DNA from: an uncultured Verrucomicrobia subdivision 3 bacterium
GTDB lineage: Bacteria > Verrucomicrobiota > Verrucomicrobiia > Limisphaerales > DASXHY01
Direction of reading: 5' to 3'
Length of the DNA stretch: 61,706 nt
Assembly (NCBI GenBank): GCA_937890005.1
Contig: CALBZA010000031.1
Coordinates: 1-61,706 of the forward strand
Position 1 is the stretch's first letter, and every line of letters begins with the position of its first letter. Below the pieces are notes generated by a model. That model worked only from the letters and a program-made list of their open reading frames with translations, did no database searches and had not been told where the DNA came from. The position numbers were made by a program, and so were the translations under genes. This document shows, one piece after another, positions 18,490-25,631 of this stretch.

Positions 18490-19557
18490 TTATCGCTTGA
18501 TCGGTTCCAGCAAATCTCGCTGCCAGTTCATCAGGTCGGCAGAGGCTTTCTGCCAGTCGCGGGCAAGTTCGCTCAATGTGCTGCGGCTGGCGATCAGCGT
18601 CGGATCGATGCCGAGTTCCCCTGCCCGTTCGTTGCGACGGGCCTCCAGTTCAACGAAACGTTTTCGCTCCGCTTCGGTGGGGCGATGTCCTTTGTGTTCA
18701 AGAATGCGCGGAAGTTTGTCGTTGGGAATTCCGCGCCCGCGCGCAACCGCCTTCATCAGACCGGAGCGACGGCGATCGGACATGTTTTTTGGGAGCAGCG
18801 ACTCATAAGGCCGCTCGGTTCCGGCTGCAGCGGCGATATCCACGACAGTCTCGTGGCTCAACACGAAGAATGGGGGCCGGTTCGCCGCCACCGCTTCCTC
18901 CTCGCGCCATTTCCAGATTTCGCGAAGAACCGCGAGGCCCGGGCGGCCAAGAACATGACTTCCCTTGATTCGCCAGACCGCGTCTTCATCGACCGATTTC
19001 GGATGCGTGCATTCTTCAATCAAACGCGCGCATGATTCCTGGTGCCACTTGAGCCGTCCCTTTGCAGACAGCTCGGCGCGGAGTTTATCCTCGAGCGCGC
19101 GCAGATAATGCGTGTCGTTGCGCGCGTAGGTTTCCATGCGTTCGGTGAGCGGGCGAATCGCCCAATTGGCTTTCTGCGGTCCCTTCTCCAGTTTCACGCC
19201 AAGAAACTTTTCCACCAGGCTGCTGTAGCCGAACTGCTTTTCCCCGAGAAGCCGCGCGGCGAGCATTGTGTCGAAGATTGCCGACGGCACAAATTCGTGG
19301 TGCTTCAAAAGCAGTCGAAGATCGTAATCGGCGCCATGCATGATCAATTCGTGCCCAGAGAGCGCGTCGAGCAGCGGATCGAGATTCACGCCGGCAAGGG
19401 GATCGACCAACACGTCTCCATCGGTCGTGCTGATCTGAATCAAACAAACTTTTTCAGGGTAGGCATGAAGGCTGTCGGCTTCCGTATCCACCGCCACCCA
19501 GGTCGCGGACTGGAGCCTTGGCAGGAAGTCCGCGAGCTTTTGTTCCGTATCAATCAC
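18490..19557 (-). CDS. rnd: Ribonuclease D
   Basis: 3'-5' exoribonuclease of the DEDDy group involved in tRNA and stable-RNA maturation. The GTG at 19557 (355 aa) is chosen because VIDTEQKLADFL matches the usual start of the family and sits six bases after a good -10 hexamer; a TTG at 19605 would add 16 residues. Exonuclease motifs: VAVDTEADS (Exo I DxE), HGADYDLRLLLKH (Exo II) and YARNDTHYL (Exo III, Tyr and Asp). An HRDC domain follows (about 205-285, LAVLREIWKWREEEAVAANRPPFFVLSHETV), then a second helical region to the C terminus, as in E. coli RNase D. It is convergent with rlmI and divergent from the M3 peptidase. Confidence 0.92.
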   Translation of the reverse strand: MIDTEQKLADFLPRLQSATWVAVDTEADSLHAYPEKVCLIQISTTDGDVLVDPLAGVNLDPLLDALSGHELIMHGADYDLRLLLKHHEFVPSAIFDTMLAARLLGEKQFGYSSLVEKFLGVKLEKGPQKANWAIRPLTERMETYARNDTHYLRALEDKLRAELSAKGRLKWHQESCARLIEECTHPKSVDEDAVWRIKGSHVLGRPGLAVLREIWKWREEEAVAANRPPFFVLSHETVVDIAAAAGTERPYESLLPKNMSDRRRSGLMKAVARGRGIPNDKLPRILEHKGHRPTEAERKRFVELEARRNERAGELGIDPTLIASRSTLSELARDWQKASADLMNWQRDLLEPIKR

Positions 19558-19563
19558 CGCGCC

Positions 19564-19593
19564 AATATAGAAGCGGAACGCGGCAGGTGCCAA
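19564..19593 (-). promoter_or_regulatory. Candidate sigma-70 promoter of rnd, leaderless
   Basis: On the minus strand TTGGCA (19593-19588) and TATATT (19569-19564) are each one base from consensus and are 18 bases apart. The -10 box ends six bases before the GTG of rnd, so transcription would begin at or next to the start codon and give a leaderless mRNA. Confidence 0.4.
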
Positions 19594-19753
19594 GTTTCCG
19601 CTCAACCGGAGCCGTTAATTGTGGAAAAAAGCACATCTTCATCGCCCGTCGTCTGAAATCGTTCAAATGGTCCGTTCGCGCCTGCTTGATTTGGCCTCAT
19701 CCTTCCAGCCGAAGACATTGCCCGTCCAGATGCGACAAGGTATGTTCCGCCGC

Positions 19754-21484
19754 ATGAGTTTACTGCCGTTTGAAAATTTGCCTGCTCACAAGCCGCGTCG
19801 TTTCGTCCCGCAGGACATCGATCTCGGAGACTGGAGCCGGATTCAACCGCTGTTCGAACAACTGGAATCGCGCTGCGCTGAATGCCAAACCGCGGCCGAG
19901 CTGGAGCAATGGCTGATCGACTGGAGCGAATTGAGCGCCGCGCTGGACGAGGAATCGTCCAAGCGTTACATCGCGATGACCTGTCACACCGACAGTCCGG
20001 AGGCGGAAAAGGCGTATCTTCAATTCGTCGAAAAAATCGATCCGGAACTCAAACCGAGGCAATTCAACCTTTCAAAATTGTTCATCGCGCACCCTCAACG
20101 CGCCCAGCTTCCGAAGCAGCGATTCGAAGTTTTCAATCGCGATACCGAGAATCACGTGAAGCTGTTTCGCCAGGAGAACGTGGCGCTCGAGACCGAGGAA
20201 GCGAAACTCAGCCAGCAGTATCAGAAGCTCAGCGGTGGGCTCACGGTCATCTTCCGCGGCGAAGAACGCACGCTAGTCCAGATGGGCCGCTACCTGGAGG
20301 AGCCGGATCGGAGTCTTCGCAAAGAAGCGTGGGAAGTCGTTGCGAACCGGCGATTGCAGGAGGCTGACAAGTTCGAGGAAATCTTCGACAAACTCGTCAA
20401 GTTGCGCCAGCAGATCGCAAAGAATGCGGGTTTCGACAACTACCGCGATTACGTGTTCCGCCGACTCGGACGTTTCGATTACACGCCCGTCGAATGCGAA
20501 CAGTTTCATCAGGCGGTCGCGTCCGCGATCATGCCGGTTGTCCGCGAGTTGCAACGGAAACGGCGTGAGCAGTTGAAGGTTGATGCGCTGAACCCATGGG
20601 ATCTCGCAGTCGATCCGTTGAATCGTCCGCCATTGAAGCCATTTGAAGAAGTCGATCAGATGGTTTCACGCACGCAGAAGGTTTTCGATCAGCTCGATCG
20701 TGATCTCGCCGAAGGATTTCAAAAAATGCAGGATTTGCGCCTGCTCGATCTCGCAAATCGCAAAGGAAAAGCGCCCGGCGGATATCAATCCACTCTCGCC
20801 GAATCCCGGCTCCCATTTATCTTCATGAACGCGGTCGGACTGCAACGCGACGTCGAAACCATCCTGCACGAAGCCGGACACGCCTTTCACGCGCTCGCCA
20901 CCCGCGACGAGGACATCTACGCCTATCGCAATCCGCCGATCGAATTCTGCGAAGTGGCATCGATGAGCATGGAACTGCTCGGCAATGAATTCATTGAGGA
21001 GTTTTATTCCCCAGACGACGCCAATCGCGCGCGCAAGACGCATCTTGAAGGCATCATTGGAATCTTTCCATGGATTGCGACGGTGGATGCGTTTCAGCAT
21101 TGGGTTTACACGCATCCTGGCCACACCCGCGCCGAGCGTTCCATTGCGTGGCTGGAATTGATGGACAAATTTGGCGGCGACGTCGATTGGAGCGGTTACG
21201 ACAAAAGCCGCGCGTATCTGTGGCATCGCCAGCTGCATATTTTCCTGCATCCGTTCTACTACATCGAATACGGCATCGCGCAGCTCGGCGCACTGCAGGT
21301 CTGGGCGAATTCGAAACAGGACAAGGCTCAAGCGCTGAACGATTACAAGAAGGCGCTCGCGCTCGGCGGCTCAAGGCCGTTGCCCGAACTGTTCCAGGCC
21401 GCCGGCGCGAAATTCGAGTTCGACGCGGCGACGATCAAACCGCTGGTCGAACTCACGCGCAACGAGCTGGAAAAATTGGGGTGA
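19754..21484 (+). CDS. M3-family oligoendopeptidase (PepF/thimet-like)
   Basis: Cytoplasmic zinc metallopeptidase that degrades short peptides. The start at 19754 (576 aa, MSLLPFENLPAHKPRRFVP) agrees with family length; upstream in-frame ATGs at 19667, 19733 and 19742 are possible. An N-terminal helical region (about 10-190) precedes the catalytic domain. HEAGHAFHAL at 372-381 supplies two zinc-binding histidines (372 and 376) and the catalytic Glu373. The downstream segment EFCEVASMSMELL gives the third ligand (Glu). FYYIEYGIAQLGALQVW near the C terminus is characteristic of M3 peptidases. No signal peptide is seen. Its stop codon TGA is the beginning of a large inverted heptamer structure that runs to the next gene. 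Confidence 0.9.
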   Translation: MSLLPFENLPAHKPRRFVPQDIDLGDWSRIQPLFEQLESRCAECQTAAELEQWLIDWSELSAALDEESSKRYIAMTCHTDSPEAEKAYLQFVEKIDPELKPRQFNLSKLFIAHPQRAQLPKQRFEVFNRDTENHVKLFRQENVALETEEAKLSQQYQKLSGGLTVIFRGEERTLVQMGRYLEEPDRSLRKEAWEVVANRRLQEADKFEEIFDKLVKLRQQIAKNAGFDNYRDYVFRRLGRFDYTPVECEQFHQAVASAIMPVVRELQRKRREQLKVDALNPWDLAVDPLNRPPLKPFEEVDQMVSRTQKVFDQLDRDLAEGFQKMQDLRLLDLANRKGKAPGGYQSTLAESRLPFIFMNAVGLQRDVETILHEAGHAFHALATRDEDIYAYRNPPIEFCEVASMSMELLGNEFIEEFYSPDDANRARKTHLEGIIGIFPWIATVDAFQHWVYTHPGHTRAERSIAWLELMDKFGGDVDWSGYDKSRAYLWHRQLHIFLHPFYYIEYGIAQLGALQVWANSKQDKAQALNDYKKALALGGSRPLPELFQAAGAKFEFDAATIKPLVELTRNELEKLG

Positions 21485-21587
21485 TTTACGATTTACGATA
21501 TGCGATTGACGCGCCCTGACGAGCGACGTTCCTCAACGGATTTGTGGCGCGCTAAATCATAAATCATCAATCGTAAATCATAAATGC
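21483..21587. repeat. Inverted heptanucleotide arrays forming a long imperfect stem-loop
   Basis: The left arm holds 7-base units GATTTAC, GATTTAC, GATATGC, GATTGAC (21483-21510). The right arm holds TAAATCA, TAAATCA, TCAATCG, TAAATCA, TAAATGC (21553-21587), essentially the reverse complement. Between them are about 40 bases bounded by GCGCC/GGCGC. The left arm overlaps the M3 stop codon and the right arm ends at the ATG of the next gene, so the whole gap can fold into one hairpin. Confidence 0.75.
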
Positions 21588-22493
21588 ATGGTCTTTCTGG
21601 TCACAGGTGGAACCGGCTTTGTCGGACGTCAGGTCCTGCGCGAACTTCATCGTGCAGGACACCGGATTTTCATCCTGTCGCGTCATGCTGATTCCTCCCC
21701 TGCCCGCGCCATTCAACAGGAACTTCCGGCTACGATACGTTCCGGAGACATTCTCGATTCGAAGAATCTCGCCGAAGCGTGTTCCGGGATCGACGCGATC
21801 ATCCACCTCGTCGGGATCATCAGTGAAGTTGGACGATACACGTTCGAGAATGTCCACGTCCGCGGCACGGAAAACATGATCCGCGCGGCGCAGCAGGCAG
21901 GCGTAAAACGTTTCATTCACATGAGCGCGCTTGGAACACGGCCAGACGCTGTCTCGCGTTATCATCAATCGAAGTGGGCGGCTGAAGAACTGGTCCGCCG
22001 CCCCGGGCTCGATTGGACGATTTTTCGCCCGTCGATCATCTACGGCCCGGGCGATGGCTTCGTGAATTTGTTTGCGAGAATGAGCCATTGGTCGCCGGTT
22101 CTTCCACTCATCGGCGGCGGAAAAATGAAGTTTCAGCCGATATCCGTTGAATCAGTGGCGAGCGCATTTGTTCAATCACTGAACAGAGCCGACACGTTTC
22201 GTCAGACTTACGACCTGTGCGGTCCGGAAACTCTCACGTTGGAAGAAATCATCGACACCGTTCTCTCCGTGACAAAGCGCAGAAGATTGAAGGTTCGAAT
22301 TCCGTTTGCAGTGGCAACAGCCCAGGCCTTCGTTGCGGAATTGATGTTTCGCCTCATCGGCAAAGCCCCGCCGTTGAATCGGGATCAATTGAAAATGCTG
22401 CGAGAAGACAACGTGGGAGAAAGAATGCCCGCCGAAGAATTATTCACTCTACCTCCGGAAAATTTCGCCGAAGGGATAAACCGCTACCTATAG
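21588..22493 (+). CDS. NAD(P)-binding SDR protein, NDUFA9-like (complex I accessory family)
   Basis: A 301-aa atypical short-chain dehydrogenase with an N-terminal Rossmann fold: VFLVTGGTGFVGRQVL (TGGTGFVG nucleotide loop at 6-13), then DAIIHLVGII, HVRGTENMIRAAQQAGVKRFIHMSALG, and YHQSKWAAEELVRR with Tyr and Lys. WTIFRPSIIYGPGDGFVN and IGGGKMKFQPISVESVA are typical of the subgroup related to the eukaryotic complex I subunit NDUFA9 and to NmrA-like proteins. In bacteria these proteins are thought to bind NAD(P)(H) and quinone-related substrates, but the reaction is usually unknown. No SD is visible because the start codon follows the right arm of a repeat stem-loop. The gene converges on the sigma-54 regulator gene. 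Confidence 0.82.
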   Translation: MVFLVTGGTGFVGRQVLRELHRAGHRIFILSRHADSSPARAIQQELPATIRSGDILDSKNLAEACSGIDAIIHLVGIISEVGRYTFENVHVRGTENMIRAAQQAGVKRFIHMSALGTRPDAVSRYHQSKWAAEELVRRPGLDWTIFRPSIIYGPGDGFVNLFARMSHWSPVLPLIGGGKMKFQPISVESVASAFVQSLNRADTFRQTYDLCGPETLTLEEIIDTVLSVTKRRRLKVRIPFAVATAQAFVAELMFRLIGKAPPLNRDQLKMLREDNVGERMPAEELFTLPPENFAEGINRYL

Positions 22494-22508
22494 ACCTGAC
22501 CGTTCCTC

Positions 22509-22544
22509 ATCACGTATCACGGAGTCACGTTTCACGCTTCACTC
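22509..22544. repeat. Heptanucleotide ATCACG-type array
   Basis: Units ATCACGT, ATCACGG, AGTCACGT (8 bases), TTCACGC and TTCACTC follow one another between the convergent stops at 22493 and 22552. The motif and order (ATCACG, AGTCACG, TTTCACG) recur on the opposite strand at 25028-25070. Confidence 0.75.
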
Positions 22545-22551
22545 GTTACCT

Positions 22552-23895
22552 TCAAACCTCGATCCCGTAGGCCTTGATCTTGTTGTAGAGCGTCTGACGG
22601 CCGATGCCGAGGCGTTTGGCGGTCTCGAGTTTGTTCCCGCCGGTTTCCTTCAGCATCTGGACGATTGCGTTGCGCTCCACACCTTCGAGCAGTGTGAAGT
22701 TCGTATCGGTGGGCGCTTCGGCTTCTGAGCGAAGGCTCGTGATCGAAAGATCCGTCGAATCGATTTCGTTGCTTTCGCAAAGCAGAACGGCGCGTTGGAC
22801 CTCGTTCTGAAGCTGGCGCACGTTGCCGGGCCATTCGAAAGCTGTCAGACGGTCAACGGCTGCCGGAGTGAAACCGCGGATCGGGCGATTCGACTGCGCC
22901 ACGAACCGTTTCAGGAACGCATTCGCCAGCGGCATGATGTCCTCGCGGCGTTCGCGCAGCGGCGGAAGGTGAACTGAAATGGCGCTGATGCGATAAAACA
23001 AATCCTCGCGAAGCTTGCCGTCCTTGATGGCTTCGTCGGTCTTGCGATTCGTCGCAGCGACGATACGGCAGTTGGTCTTGTAGCTGATCTTGCCGCCAAC
23101 GGGACGGACTTCCTGATCCTGAAGCACGCGGAGCAGCTTGCTCTGGGTGTCGATCGGCATTTCCGAAATTTCGTCCAGAAACAGCGTGCCGCCTTCAGCC
23201 TGTCGGAAGAGACCTTCGCGATCCGAATGCGCGCCGGTAAACGCGCCTTTCACTGAACCGAACAGTTCGCTTTCGATCAGTTCGCGGGGCAGCGCGGCGC
23301 AATTGATCTTGATGATCTTGGCCTTGCTGCGCGGGCTCATCGCGTGAATGAGATCGGCAATGACTTCCTTGCCCGTGCCGCTTTCGCCGGTGATGAGAAT
23401 GGAAACATCGCTCGGCGCAACGCGTTCCACGGTGCGTACGACAGCCTGCATCTGCGTGCTCTGGAAGACCGGCGACGAACCGCCGCTCATCGTGGACAGC
23501 GCACGGCGGAGGCTGCTGTTCTCCTCGTTCTGCTGCTTGTGTTCCAGCGCGCGTTCAACAGTGACGAGCAGGCCCTGGGTATCGAACGGTTTGTTGAGAA
23601 AGTGATACGCGCCGCGCTTGGTGGCCTCAACCGCAGCTTCAAAGGTTGCGTTGCCGGTGAGAACGATCACTTCCGTGCCCGGCCACTGTTTCTTGATGTT
23701 CGGCAACAGATCGAGACCGTCGGCATCGGGAAGTTTCAGGTCGAGGAGAACGACATCGGGCTGGATTTCGGGAAAGAGCTGCCTCAAAGCGGCGCCGCTC
23801 TCCGCTTCATTGACATCGTAGGTGTCGCGGAGAATGGTGCTGAGCAGCTCACGGATGTCCGCGGCATCATCGACTACGAGAATGTTTCCCTTCAT
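22552..23895 (-). CDS. Sigma-54-dependent NtrC-family response regulator
   Basis: Two-component transcription activator for RpoN promoters, 447 aa. The start is the ATG at 23895 (MKGNILVVDD); it lies one base after the stop of the upstream hydrolase gene. The receiver domain (1-120) has the acidic pair Asp9-Asp10, phospho-acceptor Asp52 in LLDLKLPD and Lys102. The AAA+ domain (about 140-375) has Walker A GESGTGKE at 170-177, the sigma-54 contact loop GAFTGA at 217-222 and Walker B GTLFLDEISEM. A Fis-type helix-turn-helix closes the protein (about 405-447, AIVQMLKETGGNKLETAKRLGIGRQTLYNKIKAYG). No histidine kinase is in the window, so the signal is unknown. Confidence 0.94.
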   Translation of the reverse strand: MKGNILVVDDAADIRELLSTILRDTYDVNEAESGAALRQLFPEIQPDVVLLDLKLPDADGLDLLPNIKKQWPGTEVIVLTGNATFEAAVEATKRGAYHFLNKPFDTQGLLVTVERALEHKQQNEENSSLRRALSTMSGGSSPVFQSTQMQAVVRTVERVAPSDVSILITGESGTGKEVIADLIHAMSPRSKAKIIKINCAALPRELIESELFGSVKGAFTGAHSDREGLFRQAEGGTLFLDEISEMPIDTQSKLLRVLQDQEVRPVGGKISYKTNCRIVAATNRKTDEAIKDGKLREDLFYRISAISVHLPPLRERREDIMPLANAFLKRFVAQSNRPIRGFTPAAVDRLTAFEWPGNVRQLQNEVQRAVLLCESNEIDSTDLSITSLRSEAEAPTDTNFTLLEGVERNAIVQMLKETGGNKLETAKRLGIGRQTLYNKIKAYGIEV

Positions 23896-23896
23896 A

Positions 23897-24664
23897 TCAT
23901 TTGTTCCGGTGCAACACGCAGGCCTGAGCAAAGGCCCGGAAGATGGCCCGGTGTTCGGCGTATTTCGCAGCAAGCCGCTCCGGATGAAATTGCACAGCCA
24001 ACAGAAAAGGAAGCAATCCCATCGCTTCAGGCTTCAGTTCCAAGCTCTCCACCACTCCGTCCCCGCTCGTGCCGGTCACCATTAATGGCTCGGCAACCTT
24101 CGCAACAGCCTGATGGTGCGTGCTGTTTACGCCCAAATTTTTCTTGCCGGTGATCTTGGAGATTAACGATTGCGGTGTCAACCGCACTTCGTGGACGACT
24201 TCACTTCGCTGATCCATCCGGCGATGCTCGATCGCCTCCGGCAGCTGCGACGGGATGTCCACAATCAAAGTGCCACCGAGCGCGACATTTAACAGCTGAT
24301 GCCCGCGGCAGATTGCCAGCAGCGGCTTGCGCTGACGGAACACTTCGTCGATCACCAGCAGCTCCCGAAATGTCCGTTCCCCACCGTCAGGCGTGGGATC
24401 CACCGTCTTCTGAAGACCCGGCGCCAGCTTGTCTGAATAAACCTCCGGCTCGATGTCATCGCCGCCGGTCAGAAGAATGCCATCCGCCAGACGCACGCAT
24501 TCCGCGATCAACTCACGGGATTTTCCGACCGGCAGGGTCAGCGGAATTCCACCTGCATCCGCCACGGCCCGAGGATATTTTTCCGACAGGCTGATTGACC
24601 GGTCGGCGAACTCGATGCCTTCGCTCTCGATGCTGGGTGAAATCAGAATCAACGGCGGTTTCAT
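23897..24664 (-). CDS. Class I glutamine-amidotransferase-like gamma-glutamyl hydrolase (PuuD/peptidase C26 family)
   Basis: A 255-aa hydrolase of the family that cleaves gamma-glutamyl amides such as gamma-glutamyl-GABA. The nucleophile motif LLAICRGHQLLN places Cys119 in the elbow, and AVQFHPERL supplies the catalytic His and Glu. LTGGDDIEPEVY and NSTHHQAV are typical of the C26 subgroup. No synthetase domain is attached, so it acts alone. Its TGA is separated by one base from the ATG of the sigma-54 regulator, indicating coupled translation. A link to nitrogen or polyamine use would fit, but substrate and regulation are inference. Confidence 0.88.
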   Translation of the reverse strand: MKPPLILISPSIESEGIEFADRSISLSEKYPRAVADAGGIPLTLPVGKSRELIAECVRLADGILLTGGDDIEPEVYSDKLAPGLQKTVDPTPDGGERTFRELLVIDEVFRQRKPLLAICRGHQLLNVALGGTLIVDIPSQLPEAIEHRRMDQRSEVVHEVRLTPQSLISKITGKKNLGVNSTHHQAVAKVAEPLMVTGTSGDGVVESLELKPEAMGLLPFLLAVQFHPERLAAKYAEHRAIFRAFAQACVLHRNK

Positions 24665-24750
24665 CGGGCGAGATTAGTGGAAAGACACAGTCGCGCGAGA
24701 AGATTTGTCATTTCCCGCCACACACGAAAGTTCAGGCCCATTCGTCCGGC

Positions 24751-25020
24751 CTACAAGTTCGCTTCAGGGAATCGTTCGCGGATCATCCGGCGGATGTCCG
24801 CTTCGTCCGCAGGTTGATATCGACGTCGCGTGATGTAACGCTGAACGGCATCCAGCAGGTGAAGCCAGTCTTCCAGAGGCGGTTCCTCCACGCGCTGCCA
24901 TTGGTCGTAGCGCTTTTCCCGATGAAAAAAGAGCCAGTCGCGTCCGACATGGCGCGCATAGACCTGGAGCTTTTCGCCCTCTTCAGTAACCCGCTTCCAA
25001 CTGATCTCAGCTTTCGGCAT
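24751..25020 (-). CDS. Small conserved hypothetical protein
   Basis: An 89-aa charged protein starting MPKAEISWKRVTEEGEKLQVYARHVGRDWLFF, with a Trp-rich middle (QWQRVEEPPLEDWLHLLDAVQRY) and a basic/acidic C-terminal helix (ADEADIRRMIRERFPE). It has no signal peptide or membrane segment. The composition and ordered helix-strand pattern look coding, and it lies between ispF and the C26 hydrolase on the same strand. I recall similar small proteins next to unrelated genes in other Verrucomicrobiota, but no function is known. Confidence 0.65.
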   Translation of the reverse strand: MPKAEISWKRVTEEGEKLQVYARHVGRDWLFFHREKRYDQWQRVEEPPLEDWLHLLDAVQRYITRRRYQPADEADIRRMIRERFPEANL

Positions 25021-25027
25021 TTGAATT

Positions 25028-25070
25028 CGTGAAACGTGGACTCGTGATGCGTGCTGCGTGCTGCGTGATC
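25028..25070. repeat. Heptanucleotide CGTGAT/ATCACG-type array
   Basis: On the + strand the units CGTGAAA, CGTGGACT, CGTGATG, CGTGCTG, CGTGCTG, CGTGATC follow without gaps in the short space between the small hypothetical gene and ispF. On the minus strand they read as ATCACG-type units and match the array at 22509-22544 in sequence and order. Confidence 0.75.
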
Positions 25071-25080
25071 GAGGAACCGG

Positions 25081-25560
25081 TTATTCCGGGAGATCGATGC
25101 TGGCGACGGCGATGGCGGCGACGCCTTCTTCGCGGCCGATGAAGCCCATGTGTTCGTTCGTTGTTGCCTTGATGCCGACGCGGCGTTCCGGCAATCCCAG
25201 CGCTTCACCGATCCGTTTCTTCATTTCCGCAATGTGCGGATAAATCTTCGGAACCTGAGCAATGATCGTGGAATCGATGTTCACGATCCGTCCCTTTCGC
25301 AACGTCACCTGACGGGCGGCTTCCTCAAGAAACACCTTGCTGGGCGCGCCTTTCCAGCGGGGATCGGTGTTCGGAAAGAAATGTCCGATGTCCACCTCGC
25401 CAATCGCACCGAGGATGGCATCGCAGATCGCATGCATCAACACATCGGCATCTGAATGCCCGTCGAGTCCTTTTGAATGCGGAATCTCCACGCCGCCGAG
25501 AATCGTCTTCCGTCCCTCGACGAACGCGTGCACATCGTAACCTGTTCCTACGTGAACCAT
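25081..25560 (-). CDS. ispF: 2-C-methyl-D-erythritol 2,4-cyclodiphosphate synthase
   Basis: Enzyme of the MEP isoprenoid pathway that converts 4-diphosphocytidyl-methylerythritol 2-phosphate to the cyclic diphosphate with loss of CMP. It has 159 aa, the normal length. GTGYDVHAF places zinc ligands Asp9 and His11 at the N terminus. GLDGHSDADVLMHAICDA holds the third ligand and the signature, and GHFFPNTDPRWKG, DSTIIAQVPKI and GIKATTNEHMGFIGREEG complete the family pattern. It lies at the 3' side of the giant-protein operon on the same strand, 71 bases downstream, with no other MEP gene in the window. Confidence 0.96.
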   Translation of the reverse strand: MVHVGTGYDVHAFVEGRKTILGGVEIPHSKGLDGHSDADVLMHAICDAILGAIGEVDIGHFFPNTDPRWKGAPSKVFLEEAARQVTLRKGRIVNIDSTIIAQVPKIYPHIAEMKKRIGEALGLPERRVGIKATTNEHMGFIGREEGVAAIAVASIDLPE

Positions 25561-25631
25561 GGCGGGAAGCTAATCCGCGTCCCTGTTTTGACCAAGCAAT
25601 TTATGGCTCGCGAGGTAAATGGCGAGACAGG

